From: CALFMR01 sp035550595
Lineage (GTDB): Bacteria > Acidobacteriota > Vicinamibacteria > Vicinamibacterales > SCN-69-37
DNA: 64,000 nt
Direction: 5' to 3'
NCBI GenBank assembly: GCA_035550595.1
Contig: DASZOV010000059.1
Coordinates: 1-64,000, forward strand
Shown here piece after piece: positions 44,746-52,629 of the stretch. The notes below the pieces were generated by a model. That model saw only the letters and a program-made list of their open reading frames with translations, made no database searches and was not told the DNA's origin. Numbering within the stretch: position 1 is the first letter of the stretch; the number at the start of each line of letters is the position of its first letter. Both the position numbers and the translations under genes were made by a program.

Positions 44746-45279
44746 GTGGACTGGACGACCATGGTCGCCGTCGGCCGCGTGGTTCGGCCGCACGGCCTGC
44801 GTGGTCAGGTCGTCGTCGCGTCCGAAACGGATTTCGGCGAAGAACGGTTTCAGGTCGGCGCGGTCGTGTACGCGCCGGCAGGCGAGCGCGAGCCGAGACG
44901 GCTGACCGTCGCGACGAGCCGCGAAGATCGCGGCCGATGGGTGGTTGGTTTCGACACGATCGGATCGATCGACGAAGCCGAGGCGATGCGCGACGTCGAA
45001 CTGCGGATTCCCGCCGAGGATCGTCGCACGCTCGAGCCTGGCGCCTTTTACGTGGACGACCTCGTCGGCTGCCGCGTGCGGACGATGACGGGAGCGGACG
45101 TGGGCACGGTCGAGCGGGTAGAGATGGCGACGGGCGTGCCCGTACTCGTCGTCGGCACGGATGACGAGATCCTCGTGCCGCTGGCCGAGGCCATCTGCCG
45201 GCGCGTGGACGTTGCCGCGAAGATCGTGGAGATCGATCCGCCGGATGGACTGTTGGAGCTGAATCGCCGGAGGCGATGA
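44746..45279 (+). CDS. rimM: ribosome maturation factor RimM
   Basis: A 177-residue factor for 30S 3'-domain maturation that binds S19. RimM N domain with VAVGRVVRPHGLRGQVVV and C-terminal PRC barrel with FYVDDLVGCRV and ILVPLAEAICRRVDVAAKIV. The start is GTG at 44746, 8 nt after khpA; the stop overlaps trmD (ATGA). Confidence 0.95.
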   Translation: MDWTTMVAVGRVVRPHGLRGQVVVASETDFGEERFQVGAVVYAPAGEREPRRLTVATSREDRGRWVVGFDTIGSIDEAEAMRDVELRIPAEDRRTLEPGAFYVDDLVGCRVRTMTGADVGTVERVEMATGVPVLVVGTDDEILVPLAEAICRRVDVAAKIVEIDPPDGLLELNRRRR

Positions 45280-46082
45280 GGTGCATGGTCATCGACCTCA
45301 TCACGCTCTTTCCGGCGATGGTCGAAGCCGCGCTGGCCGAGGGCGTAATCGGTCGGGCCCGGACGCGTGGGCTGCTCGACATCCGCGCGCGTGATTTGCG
45401 CGAGTTCACGTCGGACCGTCACCGCACGGTCGATGACGTGCCGTATGGCGGTGGACCGGGCATGGTGATGAAGCCGGAGCCGCTGTTCGCCGCGGTCGAG
45501 GCGATTCAGGCCGAGCGCGGACCGGCCTCCGCCGTCGTGCTGATGACGCCGCAGGGCCGGCCGTTCACGCACGCGACGGCCGAGCGGCTGAGCCGGCTCG
45601 AGCGGATCGTGGTGATCTGCGGCCGGTACGAAGGGGTCGACGAGCGCGTGGCCGAGGCGCTCGTCACCGACGAGATTTCGATCGGCGACTACGTGCTTTC
45701 CGGCGGCGAACTGCCGGCGCTCGTGGTGGTCGACGCGGTCGCGCGGCTCGTGCCCGGTGTGGTGGGCGACGACGCGTCGGTCGCGGCTGATTCGTTCGCG
45801 GATGGTTGGCTCGACTATCCGCACTACACGCGTCCGGCGGTGTTTCGTGGACGTGCGGTGCCCGACGTGCTCGTGTCGGGGCATCATGGCGAGATCGAGC
45901 GATGGCGGCGGGCCGAGCAGGTCCGGCGCACGTATGAACGGCGGCCCGACCTGCTGGATCGGGCCGTGACGACGGCGGACGACCGCAAGCTGCTCGCCGA
46001 GCTCAGGCAGCGCGACGCGGCGGCCGGCGTCTTCGATCGGAAGACCGACGGGCAGGAGCCCGGCGATGGACGTGACGACTGA
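45276..46082 (+). CDS. trmD: tRNA (guanine-N1)-methyltransferase TrmD
   Basis: A 268-residue SPOUT-knot enzyme methylating G37 of tRNA. Motifs: IDLITLFPAMVEAALAEGVI, DDVPYGGGPGMVMKPEP, the knot VVICGRYEGVDERV and DEISIGDYVLSGGELPALV. The start is either the ATG overlapping rimM (45276) or the next ATG at 45285, which gives the more usual N-terminus (MVIDLITLFP). The C-terminus is extended by about 20 polar residues. Confidence 0.96.
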   Translation: MRCMVIDLITLFPAMVEAALAEGVIGRARTRGLLDIRARDLREFTSDRHRTVDDVPYGGGPGMVMKPEPLFAAVEAIQAERGPASAVVLMTPQGRPFTHATAERLSRLERIVVICGRYEGVDERVAEALVTDEISIGDYVLSGGELPALVVVDAVARLVPGVVGDDASVAADSFADGWLDYPHYTRPAVFRGRAVPDVLVSGHHGEIERWRRAEQVRRTYERRPDLLDRAVTTADDRKLLAELRQRDAAAGVFDRKTDGQEPGDGRDD

Positions 46083-46098
46083 GCGAGGAGTTCCTGTC

Positions 46099-46446
46099 AT
46101 GAAGGCGATTGAAACGGTTGAGCAACCCCACCTGACCACGCGGCCCGCCATGCGATCGGGCGACACGGTGCGCGTCCACGTGAAGGTGCGCGAGGGCGAC
46201 AAGGAGCGCATCCAGGTGTTCGAGGGGACCGTCATCGGCATGCACCGCGGCGGCGTGCGCGCGACGTTCACGGTGCGCAAGGTGTCGTTCGGTCAGGGCG
46301 TCGAGCGCATCTTCCCGCTCCACTCGCCGACGATCGACAAGGTCGAAGTGGTCCGCAGCGCCAAGGTCCGCCGCGCGAAGCTGTACTTCCTGCGCGAGCT
46401 GCGCGGCAAGGCGGCGCGCATGAAGGAACAGAAGCGCACGGCCTAG
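46099..46446 (+). CDS. rplS: 50S ribosomal protein L19
   Basis: A 115-residue large-subunit protein at the subunit interface, with RSGDTVRVHVKVREGDKERI, QVFEGTVIG and HSPTIDKVEVVRSAKVRRAK. GAGGAG lies 8 nt before the ATG at 46099. It closes the ribosomal operon 16 nt after trmD. Confidence 0.97.
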   Translation: MKAIETVEQPHLTTRPAMRSGDTVRVHVKVREGDKERIQVFEGTVIGMHRGGVRATFTVRKVSFGQGVERIFPLHSPTIDKVEVVRSAKVRRAKLYFLRELRGKAARMKEQKRTA

Positions 46447-46455
46447 ACGGCCTCC

Positions 46456-46483
46456 GGCGCGCGGCCCGCCGCGGGCGCGCGCC
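46456..46483 (+). terminator. GC-rich hairpin after rplS
   Basis: Eight-bp stem GGCGCGCG pairing with CGCGCGCC. There is no T-run, so termination is uncertain; rnhB starts 14 nt further on. Confidence 0.35.
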
Positions 46484-46497
46484 AGGCGGGGATCTTG

Positions 46498-47130
46498 ATG
46501 ACCCGTCCGCGGGCCTCGCGCACCGTCGAGAACGAAGTTCGCCGGCTCGGCTACGTCCATGTCGCCGGTGTCGACGAGGTGGGGCGCGGGTGTCTCGCCG
46601 GGCCCGTCGTGGCCGCGGCCGTCGTGCTCGACGCGGACTGCTACATTCCCGGCGTCGCGGACTCGAAGGTGCTCACGCCCGACGACCGCGAGCGCCTGTT
46701 CCCGCGCATCGTGAAAGCGGCCGTGTGCTGGCACGCGGCCATCGTCAGCGCGGCCGAGATCGATCGGATCAACATCCACCGCGCGTCGCTCGAAGCGATG
46801 CGGCAGTCCGTGATGGCGCTCTCGCCGCTCCCGGGCTTCGTCCTCGTCGACGCGTTTCGCATCCCCGGTTTGATGATGGCGCAGCGCCCGATCCCCGGCG
46901 GCGATCGCCGCTGCACGGCGATTGCGGCCGCGTCGATCCTCGCCAAGGTGACGCGCGACCGTCTCATGCTGGCGCTCCACGAACGCGATCCGCGCTACGG
47001 TTTCGACCAGCACAAGGGCTACGCCACGCGCGCGCACCTCGATGCGATGGGGCGCTTCGGCTATTCGGACGAGCATCGGCGGTCGTTCAGGCCGCCGTCG
47101 CTGTTTGATACGATGCCGGTCGACGACTGA
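46498..47130 (+). CDS. rnhB: ribonuclease HII
   Basis: A 210-residue enzyme removing ribonucleotides from DNA. The catalytic motif VAGVDEVGRGCLAGPVVAAA is near residue 25, with VADSKVLTPDDRE and AAASILAKVTRDRLM later, and HKGYATRAH near the end. Start is ATG 46498 (a TTG precedes it directly) with a GGGGA about 6 nt upstream. Confidence 0.95.
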   Translation: MTRPRASRTVENEVRRLGYVHVAGVDEVGRGCLAGPVVAAAVVLDADCYIPGVADSKVLTPDDRERLFPRIVKAAVCWHAAIVSAAEIDRINIHRASLEAMRQSVMALSPLPGFVLVDAFRIPGLMMAQRPIPGGDRRCTAIAAASILAKVTRDRLMLALHERDPRYGFDQHKGYATRAHLDAMGRFGYSDEHRRSFRPPSLFDTMPVDD

Positions 47131-47185
47131 CGATCCGCGCGGCGCCTCGGGCGCGTCCCGCGCGTTCCGGCCCCGGGAGGCTCGC

Positions 47186-47449
47186 ATTCGTTTCTTCACC
47201 CGCTTGTTGTTCGCGGCCTACTTCATCGAAGCCGGGCTCCTGCTCATCGTCGTGCCGTGGACGCTCTGGTGGTGGAGGAACGTCTTCGCCATGGTGTGGC
47301 CCTGGGTCGGCACGGTCATGGCGTACCGGTCGGTGCGCGTGGCCGTGAGCGTCGTGGGCGTGATCGTCGTCCTCGCCGGGATGGCCGAGGCGCGCCTGCT
47401 CTTCAGCGGCCGTTCGCAATCGCCCGGATCCGCATCCACCGGATCGTGA
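47186..47449 (+). CDS. small membrane protein, 87 aa, probable ATT start
   Basis: Two to three hydrophobic helices (FTRLLFAAYFIEAGLLLIVV, then VAVSVVGVIVVLAGMAEARL) separated by a Trp-rich loop (WTLWWWRNVF). No family recognised. GGGAGG sits 5 nt before an in-frame ATT codon, and no ATG, GTG or TTG in frame is well spaced; the nearest, a TTG at 47204, is too far downstream. AUU is known as a rare start in E. coli infC, so this start is plausible but inferred. The stop overlaps thiE (GTGA). Confidence 0.65.
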   Translation: MRFFTRLLFAAYFIEAGLLLIVVPWTLWWWRNVFAMVWPWVGTVMAYRSVRVAVSVVGVIVVLAGMAEARLLFSGRSQSPGSASTGS

Positions 47450-48156
47450 ACTCGTCATCCCGGCCGCTCGTCTGCCTGGTGACGGATCGCCGGCGGCTCG
47501 CACCCACCGCACGAACCGTGCAGGACGAACTGGCGGCGCTCGATCGCGTGATCGACGAAGCGGTTGCGGCTGGCGTGGATCTCGTGCAGGTGCGCGAGCG
47601 CGATCTCGACGCGGCGGTGCTCATCGCGTTCGTGCGCGGTGTCGTCGCGCGCGCGGCCGGAACGTCGACACGTGTCGTCGTCAACGACCGCGCGGACGTC
47701 GCCATCGCATCAGGAGCGGCGGGTGTGCACGTGCGGAGCGATGGCCCTCCGATCGATCGCGTGCGCACGCTGGCACCGGCGGAAGCGTGGATCGTCGGGC
47801 GATCGTGTCACGCCGATGATGCGCCGTCGGTCGCGACGGGCGCCGACTACGTGCTGTTCGGCGCGGTCTTCGCGACCGCGTCCAAACCTGGCGCCGCGGC
47901 CGTGGGGATCGACACGCTCACGCGCTGGTGCCGATCGACCGACGTGCCGGTCATCGCCATTGGCGGCCTGACGCCGGAGCGTGCGGAAGCGTGCGCGGCG
48001 GCTGGCGCGGCGGGTGTGGCCGCCATCGGCGCGTTCCTGCACGAAGGGCAGGGACGTGACGCCATGGGGGCGCGGCGTGCCGTGCCGGCGTTTCGAGATG
48101 CGCTCGCTCGCGGCATTGCTGCGCGCGGGCAATGGGATGTTGCCCGGGACGTTTGA
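47446..48156 (+). CDS. thiE: thiamine-phosphate synthase
   Basis: A 236-residue TIM-barrel enzyme joining HMP-PP and HET-P to make TMP. It has the VQVRERDLD motif of the active site, VVNDRADVAIASGAAGVHVR and ADYVLFGAVFATASKPGA, then AIGGLTPERAEACAAAGAAG. The start is GTG 47446, overlapping the upstream stop. It is the only thiamine gene in the window. Confidence 0.93.
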   Translation: MNSSSRPLVCLVTDRRRLAPTARTVQDELAALDRVIDEAVAAGVDLVQVRERDLDAAVLIAFVRGVVARAAGTSTRVVVNDRADVAIASGAAGVHVRSDGPPIDRVRTLAPAEAWIVGRSCHADDAPSVATGADYVLFGAVFATASKPGAAAVGIDTLTRWCRSTDVPVIAIGGLTPERAEACAAAGAAGVAAIGAFLHEGQGRDAMGARRAVPAFRDALARGIAARGQWDVARDV

Positions 48157-48180
48157 AGACGTCGATCGCAACCTGTTAGA
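48151..48180 (+). promoter_or_regulatory. possible promoter of the rodZ-like gene
   Basis: TTGAAG (48151-48156) and TAGAGT (48175-48180) with 18 bp between, overlapping the thiE stop codon and ending 25 nt before the ATG. Confidence 0.45.
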
Positions 48181-48205
48181 GTAGCCGCCCGACCCCCTCC
48201 CGGCC

Positions 48206-49078
48206 ATGAACGACCTCGGCTCGAAGCTCAAGCGCGCGCGCGAAGACCACGGCATTGCGCTGCGTGACATCGCGGCCCGGACGAAGATCTCGGTCACCGC
48301 GCTCGAGGCAGTTGAGCGCAACGATTTCAGCCGTCTTCCCGGCGGCATCTTCGGCCGATCCTTCGTGCGCGCGTATGCCGCCGAGCTCGGCCTCGACGCC
48401 GACGCCATCGTCGCGGAGTTCGTCGAAGCGCTCGAAGAGCAAGAGCGCGAGGCCGCGGCGCGCGGCGCGATCCGGCCGGAGATCACCGACGACGATCGGC
48501 TGTTCCTGGCGAGGCAGCAGCAGGCCGTGCGGCTCCTGCGTTGGGGATTGATCGCGCTCGCGGTCGTGGCTGTCGCGCTCGTCGTCTGGAGGCTGCACGT
48601 GTGGCGATCGCGTCGCGCGGCCACGCCGACAGCGGTGACGATGCCTGCCGCGTCGTCGACGACGACACCGCCACCGGTTTCCTCTCCACCAACGTCGCCG
48701 CCATCCACCACGTCCGGGCCTGATGGCACCGCGGCCAACACGGCGGCTGTCGTCACGACCTCGTCGGTCACCGACGCGTCATCGCCTGGCGCGTCGCCGG
48801 CGGCGGATGCGGCGAACGGCGTTGCGGTGGAATTCCTCGTGAGCGACGACTGCTGGATTGTCGCGACGAGCGACGGCCAGCGATCCATTTCGGAGCTGTT
48901 CCGTGCGGGCGACGGCCGTCGTCTGGATGCGACGCGCGAGCTGTTGTTCGACGTCGGCAACGCGGGCGCCGTGGAGTGGTCGATCAACGGTCACCCGGCC
49001 AAGCCCCTCGGCCGCGCCGGCCAACACGTCCGCGTTGTCATCACCCCCGCCAACGTGTCGCAGTTCCTGCAGCCGTAG
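48206..49078 (+). CDS. RodZ-like helix-turn-helix membrane protein
   Basis: A 290-residue protein: N-terminal HTH_25 domain (GSKLKRAREDHGIALRDIAA, and SRLPGGIFGRSFVRAYAAEL), one membrane helix (about 113-131), a Thr/Ser/Pro-rich periplasmic linker (about 140-205) and a C-terminal DUF4115 domain (VEFLVSDDCWIVATSDG). This order is that of RodZ, which links MreB to the elongation machinery. No mre genes are adjacent, so the assignment rests on domain order. Confidence 0.85.
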   Translation: MNDLGSKLKRAREDHGIALRDIAARTKISVTALEAVERNDFSRLPGGIFGRSFVRAYAAELGLDADAIVAEFVEALEEQEREAAARGAIRPEITDDDRLFLARQQQAVRLLRWGLIALAVVAVALVVWRLHVWRSRRAATPTAVTMPAASSTTTPPPVSSPPTSPPSTTSGPDGTAANTAAVVTTSSVTDASSPGASPAADAANGVAVEFLVSDDCWIVATSDGQRSISELFRAGDGRRLDATRELLFDVGNAGAVEWSINGHPAKPLGRAGQHVRVVITPANVSQFLQP

Positions 49079-49090
49079 CGCGTTCGTCCC

Positions 49091-49353
49091 GGGCGGGCAT
49101 GGGGGCCCGCCCCTACGACCGGTGTTGTGGATTGCGCGCTTGGCGGATGCCGGGCACGGGCGCCCTACAACCGGTGTTGCAGGATTGCGCGTTTGGCCGG
49201 CGGCGGGCAGGGGGGCCCCGCCCCTACAACCGGTGTTGCGGGATTGCGCGCCCGGCCGGTGGCGGGCACAGGGGCCCGCCCCTACAAACTGGCGCGGCGG
49301 GATCGCGCAGGCCGTGGTTGTGTCCGTGTAGGGGCCGGCCCCCATGCCGGCCC
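49091..49353. repeat. family B REPIN-like array (four direct, one inverted)
   Basis: In the 306-base convergent gap after the rodZ-like gene, four direct units of about 50-60 bp begin near 49091, 49151, 49203 and 49262; most share CCTACAACCGGTGTTGC and ATTGCGCG. An inverted unit (49327-49353, GTAGGGGCCGGCC) closes the array. The units are degenerate, not CRISPR-like. A family C run (49372-49400) follows. Confidence 0.8.
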
Positions 49354-49371
49354 GAACGGCGGCCCCAAAAC

Positions 49372-49400
49372 CCACTTCAGGCTTCTACTTTCTAACTTTT
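49372..49400. repeat. family C run overlapping the 69-aa gene end
   Basis: CCCACTTCAGGCTTCTACTT and CTAACTT; the minus-strand small gene ends inside it, so its last residues (KKVRK) are repeat-derived. Confidence 0.4.
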
Positions 49401-49594
49401 TTAGTTGCCGCCCATTCCGATCGCATCTCCGACAGTCCGTCCATGTACACGGCCGCGTGCTGCCGCTCATCGTCGCTCGCGAGCGCTTTGAAGAGATCGA
49501 TCGCTCTGGCCAGGTCGCGTTGAATGGTCGCGCGCGTGGCGTTGAAGTAGAGCCGGCGGATTGCGTCGACGCCATCGCGCGGGCGATCGCTCAC
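49385..49594 (-). CDS. small helical protein coupled to the GHMP kinase, 69 aa
   Basis: Not recognised. The frame encodes a mostly helical, charged protein (DGVDAIRRLYFNATRATIQ, RAIDLFKALASDDERQ) with no signal peptide or membrane helix. Its GTG start overlaps the kinase TGA (GTGA), the same coupling used throughout the window, which supports it being real. It is likely a partner or regulator of the kinase. Length and composition could also fit an unrelated small protein. Confidence 0.6.
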   Translation of the reverse strand: MSDRPRDGVDAIRRLYFNATRATIQRDLARAIDLFKALASDDERQHAAVYMDGLSEMRSEWAATKKVRK

Positions 49595-50583
49595 GAGCGC
49601 CGCACCTCCAGGCCGGTGCGTTCGATCTGGAACGGCAGGACCGTGGCGCCAGCGTTGGCGAGCGCGGTCGCGACGGCCGATCGTCGGTCCGGGTCGGTGA
49701 GACAGATTAGGCACCCGCCGCCGCCAGCTCCGCAGACCTTCGCCGCCAAGGCCCCGGCGAAGCGAGCGCGTTCGATGAACGCGTCGATCTCGCGCGTCGT
49801 CACGCCCGGCGCGAGCCGTTTGCGCGCGTGCCACTCCGCCGAGAGACAGAGCGCGACGCCGCGCCAGTCCTGCAGTTCGATGGCTTCGCGCAAGCCGATT
49901 GCCGCGTCGCGAATCGCATCGAATGCTTCGATGATGGCCGGGTCGCCGTTGATGCGGCGGACCATGACGTCCCAGTTGTTGATGCCGGAATTGCGCGACG
50001 CGCCCGTGTAGGCGAGCACGAGCCGTCGCTCGAGTTCCGCCGGATCGACGTGGAGCGGCTCGCGTGAGACGCCGCGAACGCCCAGCTCGACGGCTGCGAT
50101 GCCGCCGTAGAGCGCGGGGCGATAGTCCTGCGCGCCGGTCGGGACACCGAGTACCTGCGCCTCGATGTTCATCGCCACGGTGAGCAGATCCTCATCGCCG
50201 ATCGGCCGGCCGGTCCAGGCGGCCAGCGCGCCGATGACCGCGACGTTCATCGCCGACGATCCCGCGATGCCCGCGCCGACGGGCGACTCGGCGTGCGTCC
50301 GGACTTCGACCCCTCGCGCGCCGAAGAACCGCACGAGCCGCGCAATGAGGGGTAGCTCGCTGGTGTCGAGCGCCTGCGGATCGGCGACGTCGACCATGTC
50401 GCCCGTGTCCTCGGAGATGAGGACGATGCGGTAGTCGCGTCGCGAGGTGATCGTGCAGTGCGCACGCAGACTGATCGCCGCGTTGATCGTCTGCGCGCGA
50501 TCGTGGAACAGGTACAACGGCCAGATGTCGAACGTTCCGCCCGCGAGATCGACGCGGGTCGGCGCTGAGGAGTCGATGCGCAC
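49591..50583 (-). CDS. GHMP-family sugar kinase, substrate unknown
   Basis: A 330-residue small-molecule kinase. The three GHMP motifs are SAPTRVDLAGGTFDI (N-terminus), the phosphate loop SPVGAGIAGSSAMNVAVIGA (about 100-120) and the C-terminal AKVCGAGGGGCLICL. It resembles heptose- or galactokinase-like GHMP proteins but cannot be assigned. The GTG start at 50583 lies 5 nt after a TATAAT, so the mRNA may be leaderless. It is divergent from nagZ and the shared -10 suggests a link to amino-sugar recycling. Confidence 0.85.
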   Translation of the reverse strand: MRIDSSAPTRVDLAGGTFDIWPLYLFHDRAQTINAAISLRAHCTITSRRDYRIVLISEDTGDMVDVADPQALDTSELPLIARLVRFFGARGVEVRTHAESPVGAGIAGSSAMNVAVIGALAAWTGRPIGDEDLLTVAMNIEAQVLGVPTGAQDYRPALYGGIAAVELGVRGVSREPLHVDPAELERRLVLAYTGASRNSGINNWDVMVRRINGDPAIIEAFDAIRDAAIGLREAIELQDWRGVALCLSAEWHARKRLAPGVTTREIDAFIERARFAGALAAKVCGAGGGGCLICLTDPDRRSAVATALANAGATVLPFQIERTGLEVRRS

Positions 50584-50587
50584 GGCG

Positions 50588-50597
50588 CATTATAATG
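50588..50597. promoter_or_regulatory. palindromic bidirectional -10 between GHMP kinase and nagZ
   Basis: CATTATAATG is a perfect palindrome, so it reads TATAAT on both strands: 50591-50596 for nagZ (9 nt before its ATG) and 50594-50589 for the GHMP kinase (5 nt before its GTG). No clear -35 is visible on either side. Confidence 0.6.
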
Positions 50598-50605
50598 TCG
50601 AGCGA

Positions 50606-51688
50606 ATGTCGCTTCGGGACCTTCGACGCCACGTCGGCCGGTTCGCCGTGGTCGGCTTCGATGGCCCGGCCGTTCCCGATTCCCTCCGCGACCTGGCCGC
50701 CGAGTTCGATCTCGCCGGTGTCATCTACTTCGCCAGAAACGTCGTCGACCCCTTACAGGTCGCGGATCTCTCGCGAGACGTCGCGGCGCTCGCGCGCGAC
50801 TGGCCGTTCTGGATCAGCGTCGACCAGGAAGGTGGTCGCGTCGCGCGGTTGAAGGCGCCGTTCACCGTGTGGCCACCAGCCGCGACGCTCGGCCGGAGTG
50901 GCAGCGACGATCTCGCCGCGCGATTTGCCGCCTCGCTCGCCGCGGAGCTCGCGGCCGTCGGCGTGAATCTCGACTACGCGCCCGTGCTCGACGTGCAGAC
51001 CAACCCGTCGAATCCCGTGATCGGCGATCGCGCATTGGCCGAACGCGCTGAAGATGTCGCACGCCTGGGCGCGGCGGTCATTCGATCGCTCCAGGACGCC
51101 GGCGTCGCCGCCTGCGGCAAGCACTTTCCGGGTCACGGCGACACGACGGTCGATTCGCACGAAGCGCTGCCGGTCGTCGAACACGAGAAGCGGCGGCTCG
51201 AGGCCGTGGAATTCGTGCCGTTCCGCCGCGCGATCGAGGCCGGCGTCGCCGCCCTGATGACGGCGCACATCGTCGTCCCGGCCATTGATCCCGATCGTCC
51301 GGCCACGCTCTCGCGACGTGTCGTCCAGCAACTTCTCAAGGACGCACTCGGTTTCACCGGCGTCGTTTTCAGCGACGATCTGGGGATGAAAGCCATCAGC
51401 CGCGAGACGCCGCTGCCCGAGGCCACGGTTCAGGCGGTCGTCGCCGGGTGCGACGCCGTGCTCTTGTGCAACTCGACGGCGGACGAACAGGCGGCTGCGC
51501 TCGAAGCCCTCATCCATGCCGCGGAGTCCGAGCGGCTCTCGTCGACGCGGATTGACGATGCGATGGCGCGACAGGAGCGAGTCAAAGCGCGATTCCTGCG
51601 GCGGCAGCCAGCCGCGCGACCGCGTCTCGATCTCGTGGGCTGCGATGCGCATCAAGCCGTGGCGCGCGAGATGGCGGGCTGGGCATGA
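50606..51688 (+). CDS. nagZ: beta-N-acetylhexosaminidase NagZ (GH3)
   Basis: A 360-residue cytoplasmic enzyme releasing GlcNAc from 1,6-anhydro-muropeptides in peptidoglycan recycling. Motifs: ISVDQEGGRVARLKAPFTVW, GVNLDYAPVLDVQTNPSNPV and the KHFPGHGDTTVDSHEALPVV loop with the catalytic His/Asp, then VVFSDDLGMKAIS. The ATG is chosen at MSLRDLRRHVG, 9 nt after the TATAAT. It is first in an operon with ldcA, mpl, murB and murA. Confidence 0.95.
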   Translation: MSLRDLRRHVGRFAVVGFDGPAVPDSLRDLAAEFDLAGVIYFARNVVDPLQVADLSRDVAALARDWPFWISVDQEGGRVARLKAPFTVWPPAATLGRSGSDDLAARFAASLAAELAAVGVNLDYAPVLDVQTNPSNPVIGDRALAERAEDVARLGAAVIRSLQDAGVAACGKHFPGHGDTTVDSHEALPVVEHEKRRLEAVEFVPFRRAIEAGVAALMTAHIVVPAIDPDRPATLSRRVVQQLLKDALGFTGVVFSDDLGMKAISRETPLPEATVQAVVAGCDAVLLCNSTADEQAAALEALIHAAESERLSSTRIDDAMARQERVKARFLRRQPAARPRLDLVGCDAHQAVAREMAGWA

Positions 51689-52629
51689 CACCGCGGACCC
51701 GCACGGGGCTTCGCCCGTTCCGTCCTGTCCGTCCCGGCAGCCGCATCGCGCTCGTCGCGCCAGCCAGCCCGTTCGCGCGCTCGGAGCTGGACGCCGGCGT
51801 CGCCGAGCTCACGCGCCTCGGCTTCGTGCCGGTCTACGACGACAGCGTCTTCGATCGCGAGCCCATCGTTGCTGGCCCGGCCGATCGCCGCGCCGAGTCG
51901 CTGATGCGGGCATTGACCGCCGACGACGTCGACGCCGTCGTCGCCGTCCGCGGGGGGTACGGAAGTGTCGAGACGCTCGCGCATCTCGATGCCGCGCGCA
52001 TCGCCGAGCGGCGTACGGCGTTTGTCGGTTACAGCGACGTCACGTCGCTGCACACGTTCATCAACCAGCAGGCAGGGCTCACGTCCGTGTACGGCGCCAT
52101 GATCGACCGCCGGATCGCGCGTGGGCCGGCGGCGTACGACGTCGCGTCATTTCTCGCGAGTCTCTCGGCCGAGCCGCTCGGCGAGCTCGCCGTCGACAAA
52201 GGCGCGGCTCTTCGCGGTGGGGAAGTCGAAGGCCCGATCTTCGGCGGGACGCTGACGCAACTCGTCGCGTCGCTCGGCACGCCGTTCGCATTCGATCCCC
52301 CGGCCGGCTACGTGCTACTCATCGAGGACATCGGCGAACGGCCGTATCGTCTGCGCCGCATGCTCGTGCAACTCGCCTCGAGCGGCCGTCTCGCGCACGC
52401 GGCGGCCGTCGTCATCGGCGACCTGCCGAACTGCGACGAAGGCACGGACGGGATCACCGGTCGTCAGGTCATGGAAGAGTTCTTCGCGAATTTTCCCGGT
52501 CCCGTGATCGTCAACGTGCCGGCGGGCCACACGAATCGGCCGACGCTCAGCCTGCCGCTCGGCGTCTCGGTCCGCGTGGTGGCCGACGCGCATCCGCGTC
52601 TGATCTTCGACGAGGCGGCCGCTGCATGA
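51685..52629 (+). CDS. ldcA: LD-carboxypeptidase (S66 family)
   Basis: A 314-residue cytoplasmic peptidase removing the terminal D-Ala of recycled tetrapeptides. N-terminal IALVAPASPF, the nucleophile-Ser region VRGGYGSVETLAHLDAARI, then GYSDVTSLHTFINQQAGL, and the catalytic Glu/His regions PIFGGTLTQLVASLG and NVPAGHTNRPTLSLPLG. It overlaps nagZ and mpl by ATGA. Confidence 0.93.
   Translation: MTPRTRTGLRPFRPVRPGSRIALVAPASPFARSELDAGVAELTRLGFVPVYDDSVFDREPIVAGPADRRAESLMRALTADDVDAVVAVRGGYGSVETLAHLDAARIAERRTAFVGYSDVTSLHTFINQQAGLTSVYGAMIDRRIARGPAAYDVASFLASLSAEPLGELAVDKGAALRGGEVEGPIFGGTLTQLVASLGTPFAFDPPAGYVLLIEDIGERPYRLRRMLVQLASSGRLAHAAAVVIGDLPNCDEGTDGITGRQVMEEFFANFPGPVIVNVPAGHTNRPTLSLPLGVSVRVVADAHPRLIFDEAAAA

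Noticed and set aside
49091..49353. Regularly spaced repeats resembling a CRISPR array
   Set aside because: Units are palindromic, degenerate, have no unique spacers of constant length, end with an inverted copy, and no cas gene is nearby.
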